A DNA stretch of 64,000 nucleotides from Marinibaculum pumilum (GCF_042646425.1 NZ_JBHRTR010000036.1:124001-188000); one strand, 5' to 3'. Counted from the stretch's first letter, positions 1 to 8,997 are shown. Notes: generated by a model from the sequence alone, not told the origin. Numbers and translations: made by a program.

Positions 1-2613
1 CCGGTCGGGATCGTAGTTCTGCGCGAACAGAAGGTTGGCATGGGTGCGCGCGCTGGCCTTGCCGCTGTCGACAAGGCGCTGCAGCATCGGAAGGCCTTCC
101 GCCAGCTGGGCCTGCTCGCACAGGGCCATGGCCAGGTTGCCGACGACCTGTGGCGAGTCCGCCGCGTGCTTCAGCGCCCGACGGGCGAACCCCTCGGCCG
201 CGGCCGCACGTCCGCCCTCCAGGCAGATCGCCGCCATGTTGTTGGCCGCCGCGGCATCGTCCGGCACCAGGGCCAGCAACTGCTTGTAGCCGGCTTCCGC
301 TGCATCCAGGCGTCCTTCCGCATGCGCCTTCTCCGCCGCCCTCCGCAGCGTACCGGCATCGCCAGGATCCACGGGCAGGTCGACCGGCACCAGGTCCGGC
401 GGCTGCGGCCGGTCCGGTGCCGGCGCAGCCTGCGCAACGGCAAGCGCGGCCGCCTGGGCCCGGACCGACGCCGCATCGGCTGGCCGGTCGGCGGCGTCGA
501 GGCACCGGGAAACCAGGTGCAGCAAGTCGATATCGTCCGGCCGCTCTGCCGACAGGCGGGCGGCCATGCGGAACGCCTCCGCCCCGCGGCTCGCCGCCAG
601 CAGGGTTTCGACGGTTGTCGCGTCGGCCGCCTGAGGCCCCCCGGACGGATCGACGGAGGCATCGGCGGACACAGATGTGTGGGAGGACGCCGGTACGGGG
701 GCGGTCGCGGAGCCACGGTAGAGCAGGAAATCGGGGGTCGGCCAGGACGGCGCCGGCTCGGTCCGGCCGGTGCACCAGCCGCGCCACAGGCGGCGGTAGT
801 GCGCCTCCATCTCGGCGGCCAGGCCACGCGGATCCATCAGGGGCGATTGCCGCATCGCCGATCGCAGGCCGGCGCGGGTCCGCGCCAATGCCGGCAGGTC
901 TGCGGCGAGCGCCACGGCACGGCGGACATAGTCGGCATCGTCGCGCGCCACCCAGCCGGGTTGGCCCAGGCTGTTCATGATGCTGGCGCCGAAGCGGCCG
1001 ACCGAGGGCCGGTCCATCCGCGACACCACCGGCACCCCCATCCACAGCGCCTCGAAGGTCGTCGTCCCGGCATTGTGCGGGAACGGGTCCAGGGCGATGT
1101 CGACCCGGTTGTAGGTTTCCCAGGTCACCGATTGCGGCTGCGTGAACAGAAGCTGCAGCCGGTCCGGGTCCACGCCGCGCCGGGCGAACATCTGACGATA
1201 GGCATTGCGCGCCGCCTCTTCGGCGAAGCTCTTGGTGTTGAGCATCAGCCGCGCCGTCGGTACCGCCTTCAGGATCTCCGCCCAGCAATCGACAACCCGG
1301 GCATTGATGCGCACCGTCCGGCTGAACGATGCGAATGTGACATGCCCGGCTTTCTCCGCCGGCAGCGGGCCGACCTCCGGCATCTCCGCAGGCGGACGGT
1401 AGGTCATCGGGAAGCGGCCGAGGCGCAGGACGGGTTCGCTGAACAGATGCCCGGCATCCGGCGGTGCCATGGCATCGTCGGCGAAGAAGCCGTCGAACAC
1501 CGACATGCCCGTCGTGTAGCCGAGGCCGACGAGATAGGCGATCTGCACAGGGGCAGGCCGGCGGGCAAACACCTTCAGCCGGTTGCGCGCGGTATGGCCG
1601 GCGAAATCCACCAGGATGTCGATGCGGTCCTGACGGATCTGCTCCACCATCTCCTCGTCGCTGATGCCGGTGACATTGCGCCAGGCATGGGCGAGTTCGC
1701 GGTAGCGGTCGGTATAGCGGTCCGGGGCCGGGACCATACCGTAGAGGAACAGCTCGAACCGGTCCCGGTCGTGCGCCTCCAGCAGCGGCTCCAGGAAATA
1801 GTTCGCGGCGTGGCGCCGGAAATCGGGGGAGACGAAGCCCAGGCGGATGCGGCGGTCGGGATCGCGGTCGTTCTCATAGTGCGGATCCGACGGGACCAAC
1901 GGGCGGCATTGCAGTTCGTCGAACCGCCGGTAGTCGGCGAAGACATCTTCCGCCGAGGCGTCCGGATCGTAGTTGCGGCAGAACAGCAGGTTGCTGTGCG
2001 CGATGGCGAAGTCGGGGTCCAGTTCCACCGCCTTCCGGAAATAGGTCGCTGCCTCCACCATCCGGTCCTGGCCCATGACCGAACTGCCCATGCTGTTCTG
2101 CAGGACGGCACTGTCCGGATCGATCTTCAGGCCGCGCCGGGCGAAGACCTCGCCTTCGCTGTTCCGCCCCAGCAGGAACAGGGTGTAGGCAAGATTGCCG
2201 TAGGCCTTGGGAGCCGCTGGATCGGCGGCAATCGAACGACGGAACGCTTCCTCCGCCTCGAACGCCCGGTGCATGTCGTTCAGCAGACCGCCGTAGCTGT
2301 TCAGCAGCTCGGCATTGTCGGGCCAGATCGCCAGCGATTTCAGCGCGACCTTCTCCGCCGCCTCCAGGTCACCCATGCCTTTGAGCGCCGCGGCAAGATG
2401 ACCCATCACCTGCGGGTCGTCGGGTCGCAGCTGCAGAGAGCGCTGCAGGGCCTCGGCCGCCGAACGGTAGCGGCCGATGTTATGGAACATCGCGCCGAGG
2501 ACACCCCAACCGCCAGCGTCCGCGGGATTCGCCTTCAAATGCTGCTGGCAGAGGGCGAGGGCCTCGTCCGTTCGACCGCTGGTGAACAAGGCGGTGGCGA
2601 CGTCAACCGACAT
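1..2613 (-). CDS. Tandem TPR / O-GlcNAc transferase-like (GT41, SPINDLY-type) protein, 3' end beyond window
   Basis: The frame is open from the start to the left edge, so the protein is partial (871 codons visible). Residues 1-205 are TPR repeats. Residues about 207-620 are a GT41 catalytic domain, shown by NLLFCRNYDPD at its entry, FASFSRTVRINARVV, and the donor-site stretch ALDPFPHNAGTTTFEALWMG. Residues about 640-855 are a second TPR block. The protein then begins NLLFAQNYDPD at the window edge, matching the entry of the first catalytic domain, so a second GT41 domain probably follows. GT41 enzymes transfer a sugar (GlcNAc or fucose) to Ser/Thr of proteins; the target is unknown, with flagellin or envelope proteins possible. 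ATG 2613 is chosen because the TPR starts there. An in-frame ATG at 2676 with GGAG upstream would add 21 residues. Family is certain; the tandem layout is inferred from the visible second entry motif. Confidence 0.88.
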   Translation of the reverse strand, partial: MSVDVATALFTSGRTDEALALCQQHLKANPADAGGWGVLGAMFHNIGRYRSAAEALQRSLQLRPDDPQVMGHLAAALKGMGDLEAAEKVALKSLAIWPDNAELLNSYGGLLNDMHRAFEAEEAFRRSIAADPAAPKAYGNLAYTLFLLGRNSEGEVFARRGLKIDPDSAVLQNSMGSSVMGQDRMVEAATYFRKAVELDPDFAIAHSNLLFCRNYDPDASAEDVFADYRRFDELQCRPLVPSDPHYENDRDPDRRIRLGFVSPDFRRHAANYFLEPLLEAHDRDRFELFLYGMVPAPDRYTDRYRELAHAWRNVTGISDEEMVEQIRQDRIDILVDFAGHTARNRLKVFARRPAPVQIAYLVGLGYTTGMSVFDGFFADDAMAPPDAGHLFSEPVLRLGRFPMTYRPPAEMPEVGPLPAEKAGHVTFASFSRTVRINARVVDCWAEILKAVPTARLMLNTKSFAEEAARNAYRQMFARRGVDPDRLQLLFTQPQSVTWETYNRVDIALDPFPHNAGTTTFEALWMGVPVVSRMDRPSVGRFGASIMNSLGQPGWVARDDADYVRRAVALAADLPALARTRAGLRSAMRQSPLMDPRGLAAEMEAHYRRLWRGWCTGRTEPAPSWPTPDFLLYRGSATAPVPASSHTSVSADASVDPSGGPQAADATTVETLLAASRGAEAFRMAARLSAERPDDIDLLHLVSRCLDAADRPADAASVRAQAAALAVAQAAPAPDRPQPPDLVPVDLPVDPGDAGTLRRAAEKAHAEGRLDAAEAGYKQLLALVPDDAAAANNMAAICLEGGRAAAAEGFARRALKHAADSPQVVGNLAMALCEQAQLAEGLPMLQRLVDSGKASARTHANLLFAQNYDPDR

Positions 2614-2869
2614 GGAGCATTCCGGAAGGGGAGTGGCGACCAGGCCGCCGGGACAATGGACTTCGCCGGCTGCCATAGCATAGAGTCTCCGCACCCGCGA
2701 GACGCTACCGGGCAATGTCGCGGCTTGCCGGCTGCCAGATCATCGCCAACCGATGAGGCAAGGCAGGATCGCCTGCGCTGGCCTGCGGTCCCACGGGCCT
2801 CCGGCAGGGACGCCGGCCCTGCGGTCCGCCGCCCGAACTCCTTCGTATTCGACCTCGAATGGCAACGAC

Positions 2870-3748
2870 ATGCCGATCTATGCTGAGTCCGACAGTAACG
2901 CCCCTCTTCCTGGCGCCTTCCCGGTGGCCGGCCAAGGCGGCCATGCCAGCGCCGTGGCGCAAGAGCGGTGGTCGGAAGCCGACATAACCGTGGCACCCGC
3001 GGACTACGAGGCCGCCGCGGCCTGCCTCACCAAGGCAGGCGTCGTCCTGTTGCGCGGCGCCATCGGCCGCGGGGTCGTCGAGCAGGTTCAGCAGGCGACC
3101 GCCCGGGCGTTCGAGCGTCTCCCGCAGGTTGCACCTGCCGGCGACGATGCGGCCCGGGAGTTGATGCGCCTGTCCATGATCGGACCGGGTCTGACAGCTG
3201 GCTTCCCGGAACTGCTCGCCTTGGCGCGCCGCGCGGTGGAAGGCGGGGTCGGCCGGCCGATCCTGGAACACTATCTTGGCGGGCCGTTGATTCCCGACAC
3301 ATCGACCCTGCGGTTTCGTTGCCACCGCCCGTCCCAGAACCTGAGCTTCGTGCCGCTGCACCAGGATGTGGCGTTTACGACCCACGACAGGAGCTGGGTC
3401 AATTTCTGGGTGCCGCTTACACCCTGCGGCCATCTCGCCCCTGGGCTGCAAGTCTTTCCTCTGTCTCGGGCTATGGCCTTTCCCCACAACGCAGACGCCA
3501 CGCCGGGTGGCTATCCGATGGGCCATATCAGTGAAGAGACAATGGCTTCCTGGCCGATTCCATTGTCCGCAATCGAGCCGGTGTTCGAACCTGGCGACCT
3601 GCTGATGTTCGATGGCTTTTGTCCGCACCGCACGGTGGAGCGGCCTGGCATGACCCAGGTACGGATGAGTTTCGAATTCCGCTACACCTCGCACGTCTCC
3701 CGTGGACCCATTGCCGACGGTCCGCGCCAGGAACGCCGCAGGACCTAG
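2870..3748 (+). CDS. Phytanoyl-CoA dioxygenase (PhyH)-family Fe(II)/2-oxoglutarate oxygenase
   Basis: 292 aa. The central region carries the iron-binding facial triad of the PhyH superfamily: HQD (His164, Asp166) after PL, and a distal His253 in CPHRT, followed by an Arg-containing strand (VRMSFEFRY) that would bind 2-oxoglutarate. These enzymes hydroxylate small molecules or tailor natural products and glycans; the substrate cannot be told from sequence. ATG 2870 is the first Met that makes biological sense. The frame is open further upstream, but that part is low-complexity Ala/Arg. The ribosome-binding site is weak. It is followed after 35 bp by a methyltransferase and then a carbamoyltransferase, suggesting a tailoring operon. 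Confidence 0.8.
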   Translation: MPIYAESDSNAPLPGAFPVAGQGGHASAVAQERWSEADITVAPADYEAAAACLTKAGVVLLRGAIGRGVVEQVQQATARAFERLPQVAPAGDDAARELMRLSMIGPGLTAGFPELLALARRAVEGGVGRPILEHYLGGPLIPDTSTLRFRCHRPSQNLSFVPLHQDVAFTTHDRSWVNFWVPLTPCGHLAPGLQVFPLSRAMAFPHNADATPGGYPMGHISEETMASWPIPLSAIEPVFEPGDLLMFDGFCPHRTVERPGMTQVRMSFEFRYTSHVSRGPIADGPRQERRRT

Positions 3749-3783
3749 GCCCTGCCGATACCCACGACGGACGAAGCCTGAGC

Positions 3784-4647
3784 ATGATGCCTATCGACAC
3801 CGGCCCGCAGAAGACCGATCCCGGAGCGACGGAATCCGCCGGCATCGGCGCCGATACCCCGTTCGAGATCCCACTGAAGTATTTCCCGCCGGCCTTCGTC
3901 GACGACAGTGCCAAGCAGCGGTTCGAGTCGCGCCTCGGCCAGTTCCTCAATGTCTGCGCCCCGTTGAACAAGGCGGGATCTGTCGCCGTCTTTGCCGATA
4001 ACCTGCTGACGATCGGGCGTGCTTTCTCCTTCCTGGAAGACCGCCGTTTCACGGATACCCTGCAGGCCTGTGCGCGCGAAGAGCGCGACCTGGTGATCGC
4101 CTGGCGCACCCATGTCCTGACCTGGGCAGCGAAGAGCTGCCTGGCCCTGGAAGGCGATTTCGTGGAATGCGGCACCTACCGCGCCTACAGCGCGGAGGTG
4201 ATCTGCGGCTATGTCGAGCCGCACCGCCACGGCAAGCGGTTCGTGGTCTATGACCTGTTCGACCCGGACGAGGCCGCCGGCGTCGGTCATCGCCTGCCGA
4301 GCCACGGCGACACCCTGTTTGCCGAGGTTGCCGACCGCCTGGCGCCCTATCCGGGAACCCTGGTGGTTCGCGGCAAGGTGCCCGACGCCCTGCCCGAGAC
4401 GGCGCCGGAAAAGATCTGCTTCATGCATCTGGACATGAACAATGCCGAGGCGGAGGCCGGGGCCCTGGCCTTCCTGTTCGACAGGATCGTCGACGGCGGC
4501 ATGGTCGTGCTGGACGACTATGGCTGGGCCTACTATTCAGAGCAGCGGGTCCGTGCCGACCGCTTCGCGGCTGAACATGGGCAGTTCATCGTGGAACTCC
4601 CGACCGGTCAGGGCCTGTTCATCAAGCGCGCCGCAGCGGCCCGCTGA
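3784..4647 (+). CDS. TylF/MycF-like class I SAM-dependent O-methyltransferase
   Basis: 287 aa. The SAM-binding strand-loop is visible as GDFVECGTYRAYSA (about residues 123-136), followed by VYDLFDPDE. Acidic metal-binding candidates lie in FMHLDMNNAEAEAGAL and VVLDDYGWAYYSEQ, as in macrocin O-methyltransferase relatives that methylate sugar hydroxyls with Mg2+. The start could be 3784 or the adjacent ATG at 3787. The gene follows the PhyH oxygenase by 35 bp and precedes the carbamoyltransferase by 118 bp. Methylation, hydroxylation and carbamoylation together suggest decoration of a sugar or polyketide-like product. The family call is good; the substrate is unknown. Confidence 0.78.
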   Translation: MMPIDTGPQKTDPGATESAGIGADTPFEIPLKYFPPAFVDDSAKQRFESRLGQFLNVCAPLNKAGSVAVFADNLLTIGRAFSFLEDRRFTDTLQACAREERDLVIAWRTHVLTWAAKSCLALEGDFVECGTYRAYSAEVICGYVEPHRHGKRFVVYDLFDPDEAAGVGHRLPSHGDTLFAEVADRLAPYPGTLVVRGKVPDALPETAPEKICFMHLDMNNAEAEAGALAFLFDRIVDGGMVVLDDYGWAYYSEQRVRADRFAAEHGQFIVELPTGQGLFIKRAAAAR

Positions 4648-4765
4648 CCGGCCCTGCCCCGTCCCGAACATTGAGCCCGGCAGGGCTGCGGGGCATGTTG
4701 CGTGCCGGAGCGGCCGGCCCCGGGGCATCGCCCTGGCCTCATTCTTTGGCGGAGCCTGAGACGGA

Positions 4766-6772
4766 ATGAACATTCTCGCCCTGAATTTCGGGCATGACGC
4801 CGCCGTGGCGGTGCTGCGCGACCAGGAGGTCGTCAACTGCCTGCTGCGCGAGCGCCACACCCGGGTGAAGCACCATATCGGGCTGACCTCCGACCTGGTT
4901 GACCTTGCGCTCGCCGATGCCGGCCTGAAGGTGCAGGACATCGACGTCTGCGCGATCGTCTCGTCGCAGCGGGTGGAGATGATCCTGCCCGCCGGCGACC
5001 CGCTGGAGATCCGTTTCGAACTTCATGCCGGCCATGCCGAGAGCCGCGACGACGCCTGCCGGGCGCAATATGCCGAACGGGCGGCCGCGGCGGCCGAGGT
5101 GTCGCTGCCGCTTCATGCCCATCTCTCCGATCCGGAGACGATGGATCCCGGCTTCCTCAGGGAGATCTTCCCCGAAGGCATGCCCTACGACCGCGCGGCC
5201 TGGCGGCACGTGCCCTCCCCCGACATCTATGCCAACCCGCCCGAATGGCGGCAGACCCGCACCCTGGCGGAGATCGCGGCGCAGCGGGTCGACCCGGCAC
5301 GGCTGCGGGAGCGGCGGCGGCAGTTCGACCTGCCGGTGACGGTGCGCCTGCACGGCCACGACCTGCCCGGCTATTGCGTGCAGCACCATATGGCGCACGC
5401 CGCCTCAAACTATTTCCAGTCCGGCTTCTCCGAGGCCGCGATCCTGTCGAACGACGGCGGCGTGGCGGCGTCCTACCTGTCCGGCTTCCTGCTCTATGCG
5501 CAGGACAACGCGATCTACCCGCTGTTCCCGCACTACAACAATGTCGGCGCTCTCTACATCCTGCTGTCGCAATACCTGCAGCTGGGCGAATGGGATGCCT
5601 CCGGCAAGCTGATGGGCCTGGCATCCTATGGCGAGCCGGCCTTCTTCCGACCGGAATTCGTGGGCAACCGCTTCGAGAAGGGGGAAGGCACGTCCAACGG
5701 CAGCCGCGAGTGGATCAGCCACTGCCACAAGCTGGCCGCGGAGATGGGCTACGAGCTGTCCGTCACCGCGCGGCGCGAATTCGCGACCGCGCCGGTCAAT
5801 GCCGATATCGCCGCCAGCAGCGAGATGCTGCTGGAGCAGACCCTGCTGCACAGCGCCCGCGCGCTGCGGCAGCTGCTGGACAATTCCGGGCTGCCGGTCC
5901 GCAACCTGGGCCATACCGGCGGCACCGCGCTGAGCTGTCCGACCAACTCCCTGCTGGCCAATGCCGGCCTGTTCGACCGGGTGTTCGTCGAGCCGGGCTG
6001 CAATGACAGCGGGCTGGCGATCGGTGCCGGCCTCTACGTCAACCACCAGATCCTGGACCGGCCGCTGCGCCCACGCGGGGCGGGCTACTGGCCCAGCCCC
6101 TATCTGGGGCCCCGCATCCTTCCCGCTGCAGTCGACGCCGCCATCGCCGCGGCCGGCGACGATATCGTCGAGGTCGACGTCGACGACGCCGCCGAGGATG
6201 CGGCCGCGGCGCTCGCCCGCAACGAGATCATCGGCTGGTTCGAAGGACGCAGCGAGATCGGCCCGCGTGCGCTGGGCCATCGCTCGATCCTTGCCGATCC
6301 GCGCGACGGCGGAAACCTGCTGCGGGTCAACGGGGTCAAGGGGCGGGAGAGCTGGCGCCCCTTCGCCCCTGCGGTGCTGGAGGAGGAGGCCGCCGCATGG
6401 TTCGAAGGCACGCCCCTGCCCTCGCCCTACATGCTGTTCACGGCGGATGTCCGGCAGCCCGACAGGGTGCCGGCGATCACCCATGTCGACGGCACCGCGC
6501 GGGTGCAGACGGTGAATGAAGGCTGCGGCGCCTACTACCGGCTGATCAAGGCCTTCCATCGCCTGACCGGCGTGCCGGTGATCATCAACACCTCGTTCAA
6601 CGGACCCGGCGAGCCGGTGATCGAGACCCCCGACCATGCCATCGCCTTCCTCCGCGGCACCCGGCTGGACCGGCTGTACCTGGACGGCCGGGTTCTGGTG
6701 CGCGCGGCGGATGCCGGCGCTCCGCGAACCGGACCGGATGCGCGGAGGGAGAAGGTGCTGGCCGAGGCCTGA
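4766..6772 (+). CDS. NodU/CmcH-family O-carbamoyltransferase
   Basis: 668 aa, a normal length for the family. The N-terminal Kae1-like ATPase/carbamoyl-adenylate domain starts with LNFGHDAAVAVL and has the metal-binding HHMAHAASNYFQSGF near residue 208. The C-terminal domain has GRSEIGPRALGHRSILADPR (about residue 493) and ends with NTSFNGPGEPVIETPDHA, both diagnostic. The enzyme transfers the carbamoyl group of carbamoyl phosphate to a hydroxyl of a sugar or antibiotic through a carbamoyl-adenylate intermediate. It is the last rightward gene of the group; the next genes run the other way. Confidence 0.9.
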   Translation: MNILALNFGHDAAVAVLRDQEVVNCLLRERHTRVKHHIGLTSDLVDLALADAGLKVQDIDVCAIVSSQRVEMILPAGDPLEIRFELHAGHAESRDDACRAQYAERAAAAAEVSLPLHAHLSDPETMDPGFLREIFPEGMPYDRAAWRHVPSPDIYANPPEWRQTRTLAEIAAQRVDPARLRERRRQFDLPVTVRLHGHDLPGYCVQHHMAHAASNYFQSGFSEAAILSNDGGVAASYLSGFLLYAQDNAIYPLFPHYNNVGALYILLSQYLQLGEWDASGKLMGLASYGEPAFFRPEFVGNRFEKGEGTSNGSREWISHCHKLAAEMGYELSVTARREFATAPVNADIAASSEMLLEQTLLHSARALRQLLDNSGLPVRNLGHTGGTALSCPTNSLLANAGLFDRVFVEPGCNDSGLAIGAGLYVNHQILDRPLRPRGAGYWPSPYLGPRILPAAVDAAIAAAGDDIVEVDVDDAAEDAAAALARNEIIGWFEGRSEIGPRALGHRSILADPRDGGNLLRVNGVKGRESWRPFAPAVLEEEAAAWFEGTPLPSPYMLFTADVRQPDRVPAITHVDGTARVQTVNEGCGAYYRLIKAFHRLTGVPVIINTSFNGPGEPVIETPDHAIAFLRGTRLDRLYLDGRVLVRAADAGAPRTGPDARREKVLAEA

Positions 6773-6829
6773 CCGGCGCTGCCGCCGGCCTCCCGGCGGG
6801 GCGTGCGCAGCGGTCGCGGACGCTGGCGG

Positions 6830-7810
6830 TCAGGCCGCCCGGAAGGCGCTGCCCGCGCCGCGGCTGTCGATACCGCGACTGTCGGCGCCGCGACTGTCGG
6901 CGCGTGCGGGCGCGGCACCCATGTCCACGGCCACTTCCTGCAGCGCGGCCAGTGCCAGGAAGGATTCCGGCCGCAGGGAGGGGACCAGCGGCGCCACGCC
7001 GCTCCCGCCGAGCCGCGCTCTGGTGAGGATCGAGTTGCCCTCCATGCCGTCGCGTCCGGCCATCGCATAGCCGCCACGGTCCAGGGCCACCGGCCCCGCC
7101 TGTGCCGCGTCGATCTGGCCGAAGCGGCCGGCAATGGCCTGCCCGCCGCCATCCGGTCCCACCAGGTCGTCGAACTTGGCTGCGAAGCGGTCGTAGACCT
7201 GTTCCAGGCTGCGGGGCTGGCCGCCGGCATCGTAGAACACGCCGCGATTGGCCCGCGCCGCGCGCGGGAAAAGGTCGGCCGCGGCACGCCCCGGATCGGC
7301 GTCGCGTGCCTGCAGGAAGTCCTTCGCCCCTTCGACTCCCAGAAAATGCGCCATGTAGAGGTCGGTCGCATTGGCCGGGCGGTTCAGCGCCTGCTCCAGC
7401 GCCAGGCCGTTCTCCCGCGCATGCTCGGCCGCCATCAGCGAGGCGATCTCCGGATCCTTGCGCAGGTCGAGCACGGCCTGCCGGTCCGCCGGATCGGCGA
7501 TGGAATGGCGCCCGCTGGCGTCGGTACGGATCAGGCCGGCATAGGCGCCCAGGCCATGCTTGGCACCATGCGCCTTCACTGTGCCGAGCCATGTCTGGTC
7601 GATGAACTGGTAGAGCCCGGTCGCGGAAGAGGTTGCCGCCTCGACCGCGGGCCGGAAGCTGCTTTCCTGCCGGGCCTGGGCGACCAGATAGGCAAAATCG
7701 ACCCCCGTGCGACGGCTGGCATTGCCGATCGCCTGCGCGATGTCGCGCGGCGCACCGGCGGCCTGCGCGCGCATCAGATCCACTGTCGGCGCAAAAGAGG
7801 TTGCTGACAT
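6830..7810 (-). CDS. Lytic transglycosylase-fold (SLT) protein
   Basis: 326 aa. Near the N-terminus, YLVAQARQESSFRPAVEA places the catalytic Glu (about residue 48) in the usual ES context, followed by ATGLYQFIDQTWL, the typical SLT core. These enzymes cleave peptidoglycan between MurNAc and GlcNAc. There is no clear signal peptide, unlike classical periplasmic members, so export may be non-classical or the protein may act with a secretion or flagellar apparatus. ATG 7810 is favoured by AGGAAACAG just upstream; the open frame extends 17 residues further without support. The C-terminus is a short low-complexity tail made by a 15-bp tandem repeat. Confidence 0.75.
   Translation of the reverse strand: MSATSFAPTVDLMRAQAAGAPRDIAQAIGNASRRTGVDFAYLVAQARQESSFRPAVEAATSSATGLYQFIDQTWLGTVKAHGAKHGLGAYAGLIRTDASGRHSIADPADRQAVLDLRKDPEIASLMAAEHARENGLALEQALNRPANATDLYMAHFLGVEGAKDFLQARDADPGRAAADLFPRAARANRGVFYDAGGQPRSLEQVYDRFAAKFDDLVGPDGGGQAIAGRFGQIDAAQAGPVALDRGGYAMAGRDGMEGNSILTRARLGGSGVAPLVPSLRPESFLALAALQEVAVDMGAAPARADSRGADSRGIDSRGAGSAFRAA
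6859..6903. repeat. 15-bp tandem repeat inside the transglycosylase-fold gene
   Basis: Three consecutive 15-bp units (6859-6873, 6874-6888, 6889-6903), the last two identical, encode repeated DSRG-containing pentapeptides at the C-terminus of the minus-strand protein. In-frame units like this can change copy number by slippage without breaking the gene. Confidence 0.8.
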
Positions 7811-7945
7811 ACTGTTTCCTGCCTCGACCGCCGGCAACCGGGCCGGCGGGATACACCACATGTTGCCGATCAGGTAGCAAGGGCCGTGCCAACGGCTGGC
7901 AACCGGGAGGGCAATTTCAGAGCGGCAGCGCGTGGGACTCTGGGC

Positions 7946-8182
7946 TCAGCCGGCATCGCCGTCGTGCGGCGCCTGCCGGCGCCGCCACAGCCAGTCCGCA
8001 AGGCCGTAGGCCGCGCCGACAGCCGCGCCGGCCAGCAGATAGAAGCCGATCTGCGGCAGGGTCGGCGGCGGCGTGCCGATAATGCCGACGTAGTGCAGCA
8101 CCACCAGGGCCAGGCAGGCCGAGCCGGCCACCCGTGTCGCGCGCAGCAGGCGGCTGGTCAGGTAGGGTCGCGGCAGGGTCAT
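7946..8182 (-). CDS. Small two-helix membrane protein, unknown function
   Basis: 78 aa. Two hydrophobic segments are seen: VAGSACLALVVLHYVGII and IGFYLLAGAAVGAAYGLADW. A basic WRRRQ stretch and an acidic tail (HDGDAG) follow. I do not recognise the family. The longer reading frame upstream is Arg/Ala-rich and unlikely to be translated, so I start at ATG 8182. It lies 28 bp downstream of the secreted protein gene at 8211-8726 and probably shares its transcript. Confidence 0.5.
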   Translation of the reverse strand: MTLPRPYLTSRLLRATRVAGSACLALVVLHYVGIIGTPPPTLPQIGFYLLAGAAVGAAYGLADWLWRRRQAPHDGDAG

Positions 8183-8210
8183 CGGCCTGCCCGGCCGGTC
8201 GCCGGCACCG

Positions 8211-8726
8211 CTATTCGGCCAGTCCGGCGCGGAAGCGCGACAAGGCAAGCCGTGCCGCCGGACAGACCGCCTCCGTGACGGCGGCCCTTGTCTCTGGATG
8301 GTCGAGCCCCAGACCGGCCGGCACCTTTCCATCGCGGCTGGCCTGTGCGCCGCCGCTGCGTCGGCCTTCGCCGCGGGCGGTGCAGACGAACTGGTAGCTG
8401 GCATCCGATGCCGCACCGCCATTGCCCGGCTGTGTCGCCGCCGCGGTGGCGCAGCTGATGTCATAGACCTCCCCGGTGCGGTTGTGCTGCAGCCGCGCCA
8501 GCAGGACCAGGCCCTGGGCCTGCATGTCGCGGTTCAGGGTCAGGCCGCCGACCGCATAGAGCGGCGCGTCGGGACAGTCGATGCGGAGCGGATAGCCCTG
8601 CGCTGCCGCCGCGGCCCAGCTGCCGGCCCATGCCGGCAGGGCCAAGGCGCAGGCCAGCAGCCCCGCACGCCATCGATGCCGGCTTGTCCGGACTGCCGTC
8701 CGGCGACACGGCCAGTCGCCTGCCAT
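8211..8726 (-). CDS. Hypothetical secreted protein
   Basis: 171 aa. The N-terminus has an Arg-rich n-region, a hydrophobic core (GLLACALALPAWAGSW) and Ala-X-Ala sites (AAAAAQG), so a Sec signal peptide is likely. Mature residues include RIDCPDAPLYAVGG and three further cysteines (ISCATA, FVCTAR, EAVCPA), so two disulfides are possible in the periplasm. ATG 8726 has AGAGG eight bases upstream. No family is recognised. Confidence 0.6.
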   Translation of the reverse strand: MAGDWPCRRTAVRTSRHRWRAGLLACALALPAWAGSWAAAAAQGYPLRIDCPDAPLYAVGGLTLNRDMQAQGLVLLARLQHNRTGEVYDISCATAAATQPGNGGAASDASYQFVCTARGEGRRSGGAQASRDGKVPAGLGLDHPETRAAVTEAVCPAARLALSRFRAGLAE

Positions 8727-8888
8727 GGAACATCCTCTCGCTGCCACAGGGCTGCAAAGGCGCCCGCTCGGCCGCCCAATGTCAACCCTGAAAGACCAGG
8801 TCGCCCCCGAATGACGGACGGCCAGCGCAAGGGTGCCGCACCGGCCGACCCGGTCCCGGAAAAAATCGTATATGCGGATCATTCGCAT

Positions 8889-8916
8889 TTGCATTTCAAG
8901 GCGGGATCCCTATAGT
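8889..8916 (+). promoter_or_regulatory. Sigma-70-type promoter of a putative small RNA
   Basis: TTGCAT (8889-8894), a 16-bp spacer, then TATAGT (8911-8916). This is one of the best sigma-70-like matches in the window. No rightward coding sequence starts within 250 bp, and an intrinsic terminator lies about 75 bp after the expected start. Confidence 0.5.
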
Positions 8917-8922
8917 GGATCT

Positions 8923-8997
8923 CGCTCGCGGGCAGGTTCTCGCGACATCTCCTAAGATCCGAACTGGGCCGCCGGTGCAAACCGGCGGCCCTTTTTT
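8923..8997 (+). ncRNA. Putative ~75-nt intergenic small RNA
   Basis: The expected start (about 8923) follows the promoter at 8889-8916, and the transcript would end at the strong terminator at 8966-8997. The genes upstream for 2.1 kb run leftward, so the terminator needs its own rightward transcript. The body contains a pyrimidine-rich ACATCTCC segment that could be a seed for mRNA pairing. No matching RNA family is recognised by eye. Confidence 0.45.
8966..8997 (+). terminator. Strong intrinsic terminator
   Basis: An 11-bp perfect G+C stem (8966-8976 with 8981-8991), a GCAA tetraloop and six T at 8992-8997. It works only rightward, since the opposite strand has no T-run after the stem. It is the clearest Rho-independent terminator in the window. 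Confidence 0.88.

Noticed and set aside
40..2886. A 948-codon open frame on the plus strand opposite the GT41 gene
   Set aside because: Arg/Gly-rich translation with no domain. It is the mirror of a real minus-strand gene with TPR and GT41 motifs, an effect of high G+C.
4648..4765. Possible terminator between the methyltransferase and carbamoyltransferase genes
   Set aside because: G+C-rich pairing is possible, but there is no T-run, and the genes look like one unit.
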